Positions 17,607 to 25,905 of a DNA stretch of 64,000 nt are shown one piece after another. The DNA comes from Candidatus Zhuqueibacterota bacterium (GTDB lineage Bacteria; Zhuqueibacterota; Zhuqueibacteria; Zhuqueibacterales; Zhuqueibacteraceae): positions 1 to 64,000 of the forward strand of contig JAKEEU010000128.1 in assembly GCA_022616415.1 (NCBI GenBank), given 5' to 3'. Every line of letters begins with the position of its first letter. The first letter of the stretch is position 1. The notes under the pieces were generated by a model that saw only the letters and a list, made by a program, of their open reading frames with translations, was not told where the DNA came from and did no database searches. Position numbers and translations under genes: made by a program.

Positions 17607-17657
17607 AAAATCCTCCGCTCCGAATGATGATGACTTCTTTCACTAATCCAGTTAGGG

Positions 17658-17686
17658 ATAAAATATTTGTAGAAAGACATTGTCAA
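17658..17686 (-). promoter_or_regulatory. sigma-70-like promoter of the AbgB-like gene
   Basis: On the minus strand TTGACA (17686-17681), a 17-base spacer and TTTTAT (17663-17658), about 50 bases upstream of the start codon at 17606. Confidence 0.5.
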
Positions 17687-17744
17687 ACGAGCCGCAATCC
17701 TCTTCTTCCGACGGATACCGAGCATCCGGCTCCTGAAGGAGCAA

Positions 17745-18302
17745 TTACAAACTTTTCCGCAAAAACTCTCGAATCGGCATTTCCTCAATATACAACTCTT
17801 CTAAAACCGCGTTGCCATCTTTGACCCGCACGGTCACATAAACGTCTTGCGCCTCCCTCCTGCTGTGCTCGCGATAAGCGGCTTCGGCGACAGGCGCGAG
17901 TTTCTCATCCATGTAATAGCGATCAAAAGGAAATTGTAGATAGACCAAGCTATCGGTGATGTTGCTCACGCGGCATTGCACATAAGCTTTATCATTGGGG
18001 CGATTGGCAGAGACTTTAGCAATGCGTGCAAAGCCGTGCTCATCTCCAGTAAGCTCGGCATAAACTTTTTGGTTCATTGCCAGTTTTTCATCCGGTGGAA
18101 TCGGCGCGGTGTTTTGCTCAAATTGCAACGCCACATAGCGTCCGCGAAAGGCGTCATACGGATCGACCGGCGCGGCGCGAAAGCGGAATTGGCGGCCGTG
18201 GCGCAAGGTGATTTCGCGGTTGGCGATCATCCAAACGGGCACGGCGAGCTGGAAAACAGATAAAACAGAAAATACTATCAAAGAGTATTTTTGTTTGATC
18301 AT
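17745..18302 (-). CDS. GDYXXLXY-domain membrane-anchored protein
   Basis: A 185-aa protein with one N-terminal membrane segment (residues 6-25) followed by an extracytoplasmic beta-rich domain. The family signature appears as DPYDAFRGRYVALQFEQN, with R in place of the usual D of GDY. A second conserved element near the end reads DVYVTVRVKDGNAVLEELYIE. Start chosen at ATG 18302 with GGTGA eight bases upstream, because the preceding 16 codons fall inside an inverted repeat. This family is typically encoded next to DUF2157 proteins, as here. Cellular function unknown. Confidence 0.82.
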   Translation of the reverse strand: MIKQKYSLIVFSVLSVFQLAVPVWMIANREITLRHGRQFRFRAAPVDPYDAFRGRYVALQFEQNTAPIPPDEKLAMNQKVYAELTGDEHGFARIAKVSANRPNDKAYVQCRVSNITDSLVYLQFPFDRYYMDEKLAPVAEAAYREHSRREAQDVYVTVRVKDGNAVLEELYIEEMPIREFLRKSL

Positions 18303-18326
18303 GGTTTTATCACCCTTTTGAAAAAG

Positions 18327-18398
18327 TCCCAACGGATAGAAACAACGCAACGGATAAAAAAACTTTATAATCCGTTGCGTTGTTTCTATCCGTTGGGA
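18327..18398. repeat. perfect 29-bp inverted repeat with a 14-base loop
   Basis: Arms 18327-18355 and 18370-18398 are exact reverse complements (TCCCAACGGATAGAAACAAC at the outer end). The right arm supplies the last codons and the stop of the DUF2157 gene. As RNA it would form a very stable hairpin between two co-directional minus-strand genes. Shorter relatives containing CCAACGGAT / ATCCGTTGG occur at 21872-21939 and 24709-24732. Confidence 0.85.
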
Positions 18399-19711
18399 TT
18401 CCTATTGATTTTCCGAATAATAATCCAATTCGTCAGCAAAAATCCCATTCCCACCAAGATGAACGCCAATCCCCTAATCACAAATCCCAAATCGCTATCG
18501 AAAAATCTGGCCACGATCAGGGCGGCGAGAATGAGCATGCCGGCATTGACGGTGCCCAAATGGCCGTTGCGGATGCCGCTAATGGTTGTGGCGAGGCCGA
18601 GCGCGAACAAATAGAGATTGAACAGAATGAGTGCAAATACCTCGCTCGTCAATGATGCAGTCACCACATAACCGATGATTGAAATGAACGGCATCATGCC
18701 GAGGAGCAGCGTGGTGATTTGCCAATGGCGCATTTGGCTGAAGAGAAAATACAATGCAACGAAAACGAGGGCGGCGGCCAAAACGTAATCAAAGATCGCG
18801 GCAACGGAGTAAAACGCTGCGCCGGTGCGATAGTGTTCCCACCCAATTCTCTCCCACGGCCATTTGTAAGTCAACAGAAATGCCAGCACGGCGATGCCGG
18901 CAGCGCCAAAGGTTTGAAACGGACGCTGCCAAAGCGTTGGCGCTTCGTCGAAATAGGAACTTCCCACGAGAAACAAAGCGGCAAAGAGTCCGCTGTAAAC
19001 CACGATCCAAAGCCCTGGCAGCGCACCCTCCAAAACGATGCCGGTGGCGACGCAGAGACTCAGCGAAATGCCCGACGCCAGCGAGACGGCGCGAACGCCG
19101 TAGCGATTCTCTTTCACAGCTTGCCAAAAGTGTGGAATAATAAGCACGGCCAATGGCCAGAAAAAGAGCACGTGTCCGGCTTCATATTGGCGAACGCCCG
19201 CCCACGCGGTGATTCCCCAAAAATATAAGAGCGCAGGGACACTGGCATTGAGCAGATAGACCAACGGCACGCCCAACAGCATCCACGTCAGCAAAAATTT
19301 TCCGGTGTCGCCGGAGATGTGATAAGTTTGGCCGATAAGTGAAATCGACGCGCCGATGGCGAGCATGAGAAATGTCGCCGTGCCTTCCCGCCAAGCGACC
19401 GACTCGCTTTTTCTGATGAGCGTCCACCCTGCCAAAGCTTGGCCGGCGAGCAAAGGCGCAAACGAGAGAACAGTTCGCGTGGCGCGGGAAAGCTCATCCC
19501 AGTTGTGTGCGAGCAAGAGAATGATGCCGGAGCCCACCAACAACGCGCCCAACACGCCGAAGATGATCAAGGCAATTCGGCTCTTGCTGCCTTCTTTGAT
19601 CTCGCCGTAATAAGCACGGAGCTTTTCCGTAATTTCGGCGGTGATGACGCCGTCATTCATCAACGCCGGCAATTCACGATAGAGCCATTGAATATGCTTG
19701 GAATTTTTCAT
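18386..19711 (-). CDS. DUF2157 polytopic membrane protein
   Basis: A 441-aa integral membrane protein. A cytoplasmic N-terminal region of about 45 residues (MKNSKHIQWLYRELPALMND) contains the short helical DUF2157 core. It is followed by around 12 hydrophobic segments starting at IALIIFGVLGALLVGSGIIL. Residues LLLAHNWDELSRATRTVL after the first helix are the conserved family segment. Its C-terminal NPNG and stop codon come from the 29-bp inverted repeat, suggesting that insertion of the repeat reshaped the tail. Likely functions with the GDYXXLXY protein encoded downstream. Biochemical role unknown. Confidence 0.85.
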   Translation of the reverse strand: MKNSKHIQWLYRELPALMNDGVITAEITEKLRAYYGEIKEGSKSRIALIIFGVLGALLVGSGIILLLAHNWDELSRATRTVLSFAPLLAGQALAGWTLIRKSESVAWREGTATFLMLAIGASISLIGQTYHISGDTGKFLLTWMLLGVPLVYLLNASVPALLYFWGITAWAGVRQYEAGHVLFFWPLAVLIIPHFWQAVKENRYGVRAVSLASGISLSLCVATGIVLEGALPGLWIVVYSGLFAALFLVGSSYFDEAPTLWQRPFQTFGAAGIAVLAFLLTYKWPWERIGWEHYRTGAAFYSVAAIFDYVLAAALVFVALYFLFSQMRHWQITTLLLGMMPFISIIGYVVTASLTSEVFALILFNLYLFALGLATTISGIRNGHLGTVNAGMLILAALIVARFFDSDLGFVIRGLAFILVGMGFLLTNWIIIRKINRNPNG

Positions 19712-19739
19712 GCGTCAAAAATAGAACGTAATAATTTTG

Positions 19740-20729
19740 TCAATTTTTTGCAACGACATGGGCATATTCCGATTTCCCCGTCGCCGTCAAAAATTCAACC
19801 AGCAATTCACGACGAGATAGGCGAAACCATGCAAAACCAAGATTGGTTGAGGCATAAATCGTGTCTTCTTTCCATTCAACGTCGCGGCACTGGGAGCCGG
19901 TTCCGGAAATGAGATAATAAACGTGTTTATTCGCCGGCTTGATGAGTTGCTGATCGTGATCATGGCCCGAGAGGTAGAGGTCGATTTTAGATTCGATGAT
20001 GGATTCAAGCGCTGCGCGCAACGCGCGGGTTTCCGGGTCATCGCCGTGATAGCCGCCGGAATAAAGCGGATGATGGCCAAAAACGATTTTCCAGCGAGCG
20101 CGCGATTTTTCCAGCTCGCTTTTGAGCCAGGTGATTTGTTCCGCGGCTTGTGGATCACCGGCGGCAATCGGATTCGTGTCCAAAGCAAAAAACTGCACGT
20201 TGGTTGAATCATCGACCTGGTGAGTAAAAGTGTAATATCGCGCCGGCATTTTCCATCTTTTGCTCAAGCCGGTATATTCGACTTGCGCCTCCGCATTGCC
20301 GCGATAATCATGATTTCCCAGCACGGCGTCGAAGGGAACTTGCAAAGAAGGCTGGTTGTACATATCTTCAAACTTCGCCTGAAATTGTTTGTCATAGACA
20401 GACTCGACGCCATCCTCGTAGAAATTATCCCCCAATAATAAAACGAGCTCGACCGGATCGACACGAGCCTTTTCCGCCATGCCGAAAGCAACGGCGCGCT
20501 GTCCCGTGCCGCCGGTGCCGAAATCGCCGACGGCGATGAATTGCAGATATTTCACTCCGGGCGTTTTGGCCGGAGTCTCAAATTCAGGCTGCCGGGCATT
20601 TTTGACTTCACAAACGCTGCTGCAATTCCATAAAGTCAGCGAGCCGATGATAACAAAAAAGCAATGTACCGAAAACAAAAAGCTTGATGACCCAAAGATT
20701 GTAGAATGATCTAGTTTGAACTTTTTCAT
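19740..20729 (-). CDS. exported metallophosphoesterase, purple acid phosphatase-like
   Basis: Calcineurin-like dimetal phosphoesterase related to tartrate-resistant acid phosphatase. All five motifs are visible in order: GDFGTGG, GDNFYEDG, GNHDY, FGHHPLYSGG and GHDHDQQ. The N-terminus carries one hydrophobic segment (about residues 14-36) as signal or anchor. Length 329 aa. A strong GAGGTGAAAG precedes ATG 20729, which lies ten bases after the stop of the upstream phosphotransferase gene, so the two are probably co-transcribed. It would hydrolyse phosphomonoesters in the periplasm; the physiological substrate is not known. Confidence 0.9.
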   Translation of the reverse strand: MKKFKLDHSTIFGSSSFLFSVHCFFVIIGSLTLWNCSSVCEVKNARQPEFETPAKTPGVKYLQFIAVGDFGTGGTGQRAVAFGMAEKARVDPVELVLLLGDNFYEDGVESVYDKQFQAKFEDMYNQPSLQVPFDAVLGNHDYRGNAEAQVEYTGLSKRWKMPARYYTFTHQVDDSTNVQFFALDTNPIAAGDPQAAEQITWLKSELEKSRARWKIVFGHHPLYSGGYHGDDPETRALRAALESIIESKIDLYLSGHDHDQQLIKPANKHVYYLISGTGSQCRDVEWKEDTIYASTNLGFAWFRLSRRELLVEFLTATGKSEYAHVVAKN

Positions 20730-20738
20730 CTTTCACCT

Positions 20739-21812
20739 CTATTCCCACAACCGGGTTATTCTCTTCTTTGCCATCGCCAACACTGCCATTTTGCCGCACG
20801 CGCGAACGACGTGAATCAACGGCGCGAATCTTTTGTCGTGCGTCAATCCTTGCTTGTAGCGAGAATAAATCTGCTGGACGATCACGGCGATTTTGAACAA
20901 GCCGTAGACATAATAAAAGACAACATGAGGAATATCACGTCCACTCTTTTGAGCGTAACGTTCAACAAGTTGCTCGCGATTCAAGTTGCCAGGCAACGCC
21001 GTCAAGCCGAACATCATCACCTCCGGCGGATCATCCGCTTCGATCCAAAGGCTCAACGTCGTTCCCAAATCCATGAGTGGGTCGCCGATAGTGGCCATTT
21101 CCCAATCCAACACGGCGATGAGGTTGGACAGATCGTCGGGATCGAGCACGAGGTTGTCGTATTTGTAGTCGTTGTGAATGAGCGCCGCGCCGGATTCTGC
21201 CGGCAGATTGGCGTTGAGCCACTCGATGACTCGATCAATTTCGGGAATATCGTCCGTGCGCGCATTTTGGTAGCGTTGCGTCCAACCACGAATTTGGCGC
21301 TCGACATATCCTTCCGGCTTGCCGAGACCGCTCAAACCGGCTTCGCCATAATCGATTCGATGAATTGCAACAAGATTGTCGATGCACGATCCGGACAAGC
21401 GGCGCATGAGTTCCGGCGACAAATTTATTCCGGCGGGCGGCTTCGCTCGCAGAATCACGCCTTTAACGCGCTCCATCACGTAGAACGGCGCGCCGATGAT
21501 TGATTCGTCGTCGCAGTAAAGCAAAGGCATTGGCACTTTGGGATAGACTTGGATCAAATTCGTAAGAATGCGATACTCGCGCGCCATGTCATGCGCCGTC
21601 TTGATTTTTGCGCCGAACGGCGGGCGGCGCAAAACCAGTTCTCTTTCGCCAAAGCGCAACAAATAAGTCAGATTCGAGTAGCCGCTGGGAAATTGTTGGA
21701 TGGCAAGCGAACCAAGCAATTCGGAAAGCTTCGCTTTGAGATACGCTTCGAGCTGATTCGTATTTAGCTCTTCACCGGCGCGGATGGCTCGAGGTTGGTC
21801 AAGCTCGTTCAT
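20739..21812 (-). CDS. phosphotransferase family protein (APH/ACAD10-like kinase fold)
   Basis: Kinase-fold protein of the aminoglycoside-phosphotransferase/choline-kinase-like group, often associated with acyl-CoA metabolism. The catalytic loop reads LIHNDYKYDNLVLDP and the metal-binding loop AVLDWEMATIGDPLMDLG. The N-lobe contains GYSNLTYLLRFGERELVLRRPP. Length 357 aa from ATG 21812, chosen because GAGG lies five bases upstream; the frame continues another 21 codons upstream without family support. Encoded immediately before the metallophosphoesterase. Substrate cannot be predicted, and an antibiotic-resistance role should not be assumed. Confidence 0.88.
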   Translation of the reverse strand: MNELDQPRAIRAGEELNTNQLEAYLKAKLSELLGSLAIQQFPSGYSNLTYLLRFGERELVLRRPPFGAKIKTAHDMAREYRILTNLIQVYPKVPMPLLYCDDESIIGAPFYVMERVKGVILRAKPPAGINLSPELMRRLSGSCIDNLVAIHRIDYGEAGLSGLGKPEGYVERQIRGWTQRYQNARTDDIPEIDRVIEWLNANLPAESGAALIHNDYKYDNLVLDPDDLSNLIAVLDWEMATIGDPLMDLGTTLSLWIEADDPPEVMMFGLTALPGNLNREQLVERYAQKSGRDIPHVVFYYVYGLFKIAVIVQQIYSRYKQGLTHDKRFAPLIHVVRACGKMAVLAMAKKRITRLWE

Positions 21813-21871
21813 CAATACCTCACTCGCAAACAACGCATTTTCAAAACAATTTTTCCAGCGGATAAAATCGG

Positions 21872-21939
21872 CCAACGGATTTACAATAAAAATATATCTA
21901 TAAAAGAGTCCGCTATCAGTGGCAGCTTTTATCCGTTGG
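21872..21939. repeat. CCAACGGAT / ATCCGTTGG inverted repeat, second copy
   Basis: Nine-base perfect arms (21872-21880 and 21931-21939) with a third related word, CCAGCGGAT, at 21855-21863. It lies between the MarC gene end and the phosphotransferase start. Related to the 29-bp inverted repeat at 18327-18398. Confidence 0.5.
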
Positions 21940-21980
21940 ACGTTTTTTTATATGCAGACCGGAAGTCCGCACTACGCCAA

Positions 21981-22610
21981 CTATCGAAATATCTCCGGAA
22001 ACGAATCCCGAATCCCATTGATGACAAATTGAATCGCCATCACTGCGAGAATCAGGCCGAGCAGGCGCGTCATGATATTGATGCCGGTCTCGCCGATTTT
22101 CATGAGGTACGTGCTGGCGTAGCGATACGTGAGATAAGAAATCACTCCGGCGGTGAGAATGGCGAGAATGAGAATGCCGGTTTCGAGAGCGCTCTTTGCC
22201 TGCGTTTGCAGCGTCATCACTGTGGCGATGGCGCCGGGGCCGCTGATGAGCGGAATGGCGAGCGGCACAATGGCGACGTCGTCTTTGGTTTGTGCTTCGA
22301 CCTGCTCGCCAGGGGTGATGCGCACGCGCGATTTTTGCGCCGAGAGCATGTGCAAGGCGATGCCGAAGAGAATCAAGCCGCCGGCAATGCGAAACGCGCC
22401 GATGGTGATGCCGAAGATTTTAAAAATAATCCCGCCGGTTAACGTGAAAAGAATGAGGATGGCGACGGCCGCAAGGCAGGCGCGGCGGATGATGGCGTGG
22501 CGCTCTGGCGGCGAATAGTGATTGAGCAGGCTGGCAAAAATCGGCGTGTTGCCGAGCGGGTCGGTAATCACCAACACGGCAACGAAGGCGTTTAAAGTAA
22601 AAGTGAGCAT
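21981..22610 (-). CDS. MarC family integral membrane protein
   Basis: UPF0056/MarC family, six predicted transmembrane helices; transport substrate unproven, and the historical link to multiple antibiotic resistance was not upheld for E. coli MarC. Recognisable segments are VITDPLGNTPIFASLL near the N-terminus, AFRIAGGLILFGIALHML, and the conserved VPLAIPLISGPGAIATVM. The start is placed at ATG 22610 (209 aa); TTG 22625 is also possible. Single gene between the phosphotransferase and the divergent VOC gene. Confidence 0.92.
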   Translation of the reverse strand: MLTFTLNAFVAVLVITDPLGNTPIFASLLNHYSPPERHAIIRRACLAAVAILILFTLTGGIIFKIFGITIGAFRIAGGLILFGIALHMLSAQKSRVRITPGEQVEAQTKDDVAIVPLAIPLISGPGAIATVMTLQTQAKSALETGILILAILTAGVISYLTYRYASTYLMKIGETGINIMTRLLGLILAVMAIQFVINGIRDSFPEIFR

Positions 22611-22620
22611 TTTTATGGCT

Positions 22621-22660
22621 TGCAACGAAAAGGGAGCTGCAACGAAAGAGAAACGGTGTA
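22621..22660. repeat. GCAACGAAA-containing short repeat
   Basis: TGCAACGAAAAGGGAGCTGC followed by AACGAAAGAGAAACGG. Related short units occur at 1-26 (AGAGAACCGCAACGAAAG) and 27777-27811. Their function is unknown. Confidence 0.35.
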
Positions 22661-22703
22661 GTAAAATAATGCAGCGTGTTCACAAACTCAAGCAAATTCT
22701 TCA

Positions 22704-22732
22704 TTGACTTTGCGAATGGCAGTTGATACATT
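22704..22732 (+). promoter_or_regulatory. sigma-70-like promoter of the VOC gene
   Basis: TTGACT (22704-22709), a 17-base spacer and TACATT (22727-22732). An AGGAGG ribosome-binding site and ATG 22757 follow directly. Confidence 0.65.
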
Positions 22733-22756
22733 CAGGGCAAACGAAAGGAGGTTGCC

Positions 22757-23140
22757 ATGATTAAAATCGATCACATCGACCACGTAGCGCTGGCAGTGAA
22801 AGACCTAAAGCGCTCGATGCAGTGGTACCAAGAAGTGCTGGGGTTGGAGCGGCGCTACGAAGAGGCATGGGGTGAAGTGCCAACCATGCTATGTGCGGGA
22901 AATACTTGCATCGCGCTCTTCCCCACCAAAACACAAGAACCCAAGCCAACGCCGGATTACGACGCGGTTGCGATGCGGCACCTGGCTTTTCGCGTCGGCC
23001 GCAAAAATTTTGAAGGGGCGCAGGTTGAGCTGCGCAATCGCGGCATTGCGTTCGAATTCGAGGATCACGACATCGCGCATTCGATTTATTTCAGCGATCC
23101 GGACGGGCATCGCCTGGAATTGACGACGTACGAATTTTAA
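22757..23140 (+). CDS. VOC/glyoxalase-fold protein
   Basis: Vicinal-oxygen-chelate metalloprotein of 127 aa with two beta-alpha-beta-beta-beta modules. Metal-ligand positions are plausible at IDHVALAVKDL (His near the N-terminus), MRHLAFRV (second module) and the C-terminal glutamate in DPDGHRLELTTYEF. Family members include glyoxalases, fosfomycin-resistance thiol transferases and dioxygenases, and the sequence does not distinguish these. It is the only plus-strand gene between 13 and 38 kb and has a consensus promoter and AGGAGG of its own, so it is an independent transcription unit. Confidence 0.88.
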   Translation: MIKIDHIDHVALAVKDLKRSMQWYQEVLGLERRYEEAWGEVPTMLCAGNTCIALFPTKTQEPKPTPDYDAVAMRHLAFRVGRKNFEGAQVELRNRGIAFEFEDHDIAHSIYFSDPDGHRLELTTYEF

Positions 23141-23183
23141 TGAAGAAAAAAAGGCGGTGGTTTGATCCAAAGTGTTTCATTTC

Positions 23184-24467
23184 TCAAACTGCAAGCGTGC
23201 GATCGTGCCGAATCGCGACGAGCGTGATGTCATCGTGCTGCGGCTGATTGCCCCGATGCGTCGCGCCATCCTGAAAAACGGCTTCACATAATTGCGGCGG
23301 CGAAAGAGGTGCGTGCTTCAGCAAAACTACTTTCAGATTTTCCAAACCCCATTCTGTGCTCTTCGCATTAAATTGCTCGAATAAGCCATCGGTGTAGAGC
23401 AAAAGCAGATCGCCTATTTCTGCTACGCATTTAACAGAGTCAACCGCCAAGTTCTCATTCAATCCCAAAGCCGGCGCCGGCGTGCGAATTTCCTCGACAG
23501 CTTTGGTGGCGGCGCGATGGAGCAAAACCGGCGGATGGCCGACGGTGACAATTTCAACCTGGTTTTGCCGAGAGACGGTAAAATTAGTAGTAGGCAGAAT
23601 GACAAAAGCTGCGGTCACAAAGGTATGTTTCGGCGCGAGGCGGCGGACGCTGCGATTCAGGCGCTGGAAAAGAGCTTGCGGGTCTTCATCTCCGGCGGCC
23701 AAATTTAACAACTGGCTTTTGAGCATGGCCATCAACAAACCGGCGGCCACGCCGTGGCCCGAGGCATCCGCCACCAACACACCGAGCCTGCCATTCGGAA
23801 GCTCGATGTAATCGAAATAATCGCCCGCCACCGTGCTCGCCGGCCGCACGGTGCCGAAGAGATGCCAACCGTCCATTTTTCTTTCCCGAGGCGGCAGCAG
23901 ACTCTCCTGAATGCGATGAGCAACTTTTAATTCCGATTCCATCGTCGTGCGTTTCTCCATTTCACGGCCGAAGGCGCGCACGAAGAAAATATAACCCAGC
24001 ACGATCATGCCGATAGTTATGATTATATCGCGCGCCAGCACGTGGTTCATACTTTCGCGATATTGGCGAATGGCATTTTGCGCGACGATTTGCGCCGGCG
24101 ACTGAGATTGGCTTTCAGTCTGAACGGCATGTCGCATACGCCATGATGATTCCCACTTCGCCAGCGCAACTGTGAGCAAAAAGAATGCAATCGATCCGAC
24201 AATCACCCAAACGGCACGATCAAAAGTGAAAACCATGTAAGCGGCAAAAATGCCGGAAAGCAACAAAAACAGCAAGGCAAAACCAAGCGGGCGCGGCGTT
24301 GCCGGCAAGCGCAGCAGTTGATTGAGAATCCCTATCGGCGCAAAGAGGCAAAATGCCGCCAGCGCAAAGCCGAGCCGCTCTCGTCGCGGCCGCAAGAGCC
24401 ATGGGTTTTTGCGGAGCCGGCGAATGCGTAAAATGGCCTTCTTTCCTTCCTCTACCTTGGTCGTCAT
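23184..24467 (-). CDS. membrane-anchored PP2C/SpoIIE-type serine phosphatase
   Basis: RsbU/SpoIIE-type phosphatase that would dephosphorylate an anti-sigma-factor antagonist in a partner-switching pathway. The N-terminal about 220 residues carry several hydrophobic helices. A linker ELKVAHRIQESLLPP, characteristic of this family, precedes the catalytic domain. Catalytic motifs are GDYFDYIE, VADASGHGVAAGLLMAM, TVGHPPVLLH, LLLYTDGLFEQF and the terminal DDITLVAIR. Length 427 aa. No kinase or sigma-factor gene is next to it; a truncated STAS domain lies about 6 kb away at 30.2 kb. Confidence 0.9.
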   Translation of the reverse strand: MTTKVEEGKKAILRIRRLRKNPWLLRPRRERLGFALAAFCLFAPIGILNQLLRLPATPRPLGFALLFLLLSGIFAAYMVFTFDRAVWVIVGSIAFFLLTVALAKWESSWRMRHAVQTESQSQSPAQIVAQNAIRQYRESMNHVLARDIIITIGMIVLGYIFFVRAFGREMEKRTTMESELKVAHRIQESLLPPRERKMDGWHLFGTVRPASTVAGDYFDYIELPNGRLGVLVADASGHGVAAGLLMAMLKSQLLNLAAGDEDPQALFQRLNRSVRRLAPKHTFVTAAFVILPTTNFTVSRQNQVEIVTVGHPPVLLHRAATKAVEEIRTPAPALGLNENLAVDSVKCVAEIGDLLLLYTDGLFEQFNAKSTEWGLENLKVVLLKHAPLSPPQLCEAVFQDGATHRGNQPQHDDITLVAIRHDRTLAV

Positions 24468-24567
24468 AAATCATTCTTTAAATAATTTGCGCAAAATTCC
24501 TACTGGTGATGAAGTCTTATAATGGTCATTCCGCGCCTCAAAGTCAAGGCAAACGCTAAAATTTTAT

Positions 24568-24681
24568 GTGGGCACGGTGGAGGGGCATCTCTATTACAGT
24601 CGCGATGAGGGCAACGGTTGGGAGCTGATGGCGGAGTATCTGCCGCACATTTATGCGGTAACAGCGGCAGTTGTATCTTGA
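24568..24681 (+). pseudogene. C-terminal remnant of a BNR/sialidase-like repeat protein
   Basis: The plus strand reads GTVEGHLYYSRDEGNGWELM then AEYLPHIYAVTAAVVS and a stop. This matches the end of Asp-box (BNR, SxDxGxxW) glycosyl-hydrolase-like or photosystem-stability-like propeller proteins, where LPxIYxV is the usual closing strand. No upstream portion is present, so this is a 3' fragment of about 38 codons. Confidence 0.5.
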
Positions 24682-24708
24682 CAATAAAACACCAAAGGAT
24701 AGATCAAG

Positions 24709-24732
24709 CCCAGCGGATGCTTTATCCGTTGG
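24709..24732. repeat. CCAGCGGAT / ATCCGTTGG small hairpin, third copy
   Basis: CCCAGCGGAT (24709-24718) and ATCCGTTGG (24724-24732) pair at eight of nine positions with a very short loop. Related to the repeats at 18327 and 21872. It lies downstream of the thiamine-binding-like gene. Confidence 0.4.
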
Positions 24733-24752
24733 TGAAAATCGAAGAAAAAAAA

Positions 24753-25058
24753 TTATTTCTTAACCTGGAATCCCAACAAATTTTCCACCGACTTGATTTT
24801 GTCCTCCGGCAAACGCTCGCCGTCTTTGAAATCGTCGATTTTGATGCGGGTCATCACGCGATCCGACATTTTCCGCACGGCTTCGTGGCATTTGCGGACG
24901 ACGGTCATCGCCGGCTCCCATTCTCCAATTAAAATCGTTCCCATTGGGGTCAAGCGATATTCCATGCCGCTTTCGTGGACGATTTTTACGGCAGCGGCGA
25001 TGTATTTGCCGATGTGGGATTCTTCACCGATGGGCAGGATGCTGAATTCGATCATCAT
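24753..25058 (-). CDS. MTH1187/YkoF-type thiamine-binding family protein
   Basis: A 101-aa protein of the former DUF77 family; structurally known members form ferredoxin-like tetramers, and YkoF binds thiamine. Segments typical of the family are IEFSILPIGEESHIGKYIAAAV, GMEYRLTPMGTILIGEW and the C-terminal RVMTRIKIDDFKDG. No thiamine transporter genes are adjacent and no TPP riboswitch is visible upstream, so ligand and role remain inferred from family alone. Confidence 0.85.
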   Translation of the reverse strand: MMIEFSILPIGEESHIGKYIAAAVKIVHESGMEYRLTPMGTILIGEWEPAMTVVRKCHEAVRKMSDRVMTRIKIDDFKDGERLPEDKIKSVENLLGFQVKK

Positions 25059-25110
25059 AAATGAAGGGCTCCTCTCCTTGAATTGCTCGCTCTCCTATTG
25101 GTACTTGGCT

Positions 25111-25542
25111 CTACAAAGTCCAATCTTCAATTCGTAGATTTGGCACTTTGCAGAAATCACGATGATTGCGCGTCAGTAAGATTGCGTTTTGCGACAAAGC
25201 GATACTCGCAATTCTCAAATCCAATGTGCTAATCCGAACACGCTGATGTTTTAACCGTTCGGCAAGATCGGCTGCACTTTCGTCAAATGCAAGAATTTGC
25301 GATGTGCTAAAATACTGAATAATTTTCTCAAGCTCGTGATAGGCCATGATCAACTGTGATACGGAGGTTGCTTTGTTGATAAAGGCCATCCAGCCTTGAA
25401 ATTGTTCTTGGAAACTGATGATGGTAACAAAAATAAGATCTGGAGAGAAGCGCGCCAGTTTGGCCTTCAGAATGCTGAACGCCGGTTCAGATTGTCGCTG
25501 GAAAATGCTTAGATGGTCTGTGTCCAAAACATAATAATTCAT
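25111..25542 (-). CDS. PIN-domain (VapC-like) toxin
   Basis: A 143-aa PIN-domain protein, predicted Mg-dependent endoribonuclease. Acidic residues at expected places are in YVLDTDHLS (first Asp), SFQEQF (Glu), and STLDLRIASIALSQNAILLTRNHRDF (third and fourth positions). Its ATG overlaps the stop of the preceding antitoxin-like gene (ATGA), the usual antitoxin-first arrangement. This is a complete toxin-antitoxin pair; a second antitoxin of the same family without a toxin is fused to moaE nearby. Confidence 0.88.
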   Translation of the reverse strand: MNYYVLDTDHLSIFQRQSEPAFSILKAKLARFSPDLIFVTIISFQEQFQGWMAFINKATSVSQLIMAYHELEKIIQYFSTSQILAFDESAADLAERLKHQRVRISTLDLRIASIALSQNAILLTRNHRDFCKVPNLRIEDWTL

Positions 25543-25754
25543 GGCGCTGCCTCAGCCTCTGCGCGTTCTTTTTCGCGAATTGCCTGGCCTAAAGCCAAAA
25601 TTTCCTCAAAGGCGGGATCGTCCTTGAATAAACCCGCATTCTCGAGCCACCACACGCGTGGTGGTCTTGCAGAAAGTTGCGCCTTGAGAGTCTTGAGTTC
25701 TCTTTCCAGCGTCGCCACTCTTTCTTCTAATAATGTCAAATTATTTGCTTCCAT
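25539..25754 (-). CDS. coiled-coil antitoxin-like protein paired with the PIN toxin
   Basis: A 71-aa acidic protein. The N-terminal half is a heptad coiled coil (LTLLEERVATLERELKTLKA). The C-terminal half contains a Trp-Trp motif (RVWWLENAGLFKDDPAFEE) and a charged helix (GQAIREKERAEAEA) that probably wraps around the toxin. AGGAG precedes the ATG. A clear paralogue forms the C-terminal 70 residues of the MoaE frame at 25906-26118. Antitoxin function is inferred from gene order and overlap. Confidence 0.8.
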   Translation of the reverse strand: MEANNLTLLEERVATLERELKTLKAQLSARPPRVWWLENAGLFKDDPAFEEILALGQAIREKERAEAEAAP

Positions 25755-25905
25755 TGGCTGCTCCTTTAAAATCTTGATTAGGTAAACCCTGAAAAGAAAT
25801 CATTGCAATATGATACAAAATCTTTAACCCCTTGTCAAGGGTTTTCTACCCCTAAGCACGAAAAGCACCAAAACATATAACTTCCTTTCAACTTTTTTCG
25901 GAATT

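Noticed and set aside
20739-21812. Aminoglycoside-resistance kinase
   Set aside because: The fold matches, but the sequence is closer to the general APH/ACAD10-like group; no resistance context is present.
21981-22610. Multidrug-resistance transporter (MarC)
   Set aside because: The family name is historical and the resistance function was not upheld, so only the family is reported.
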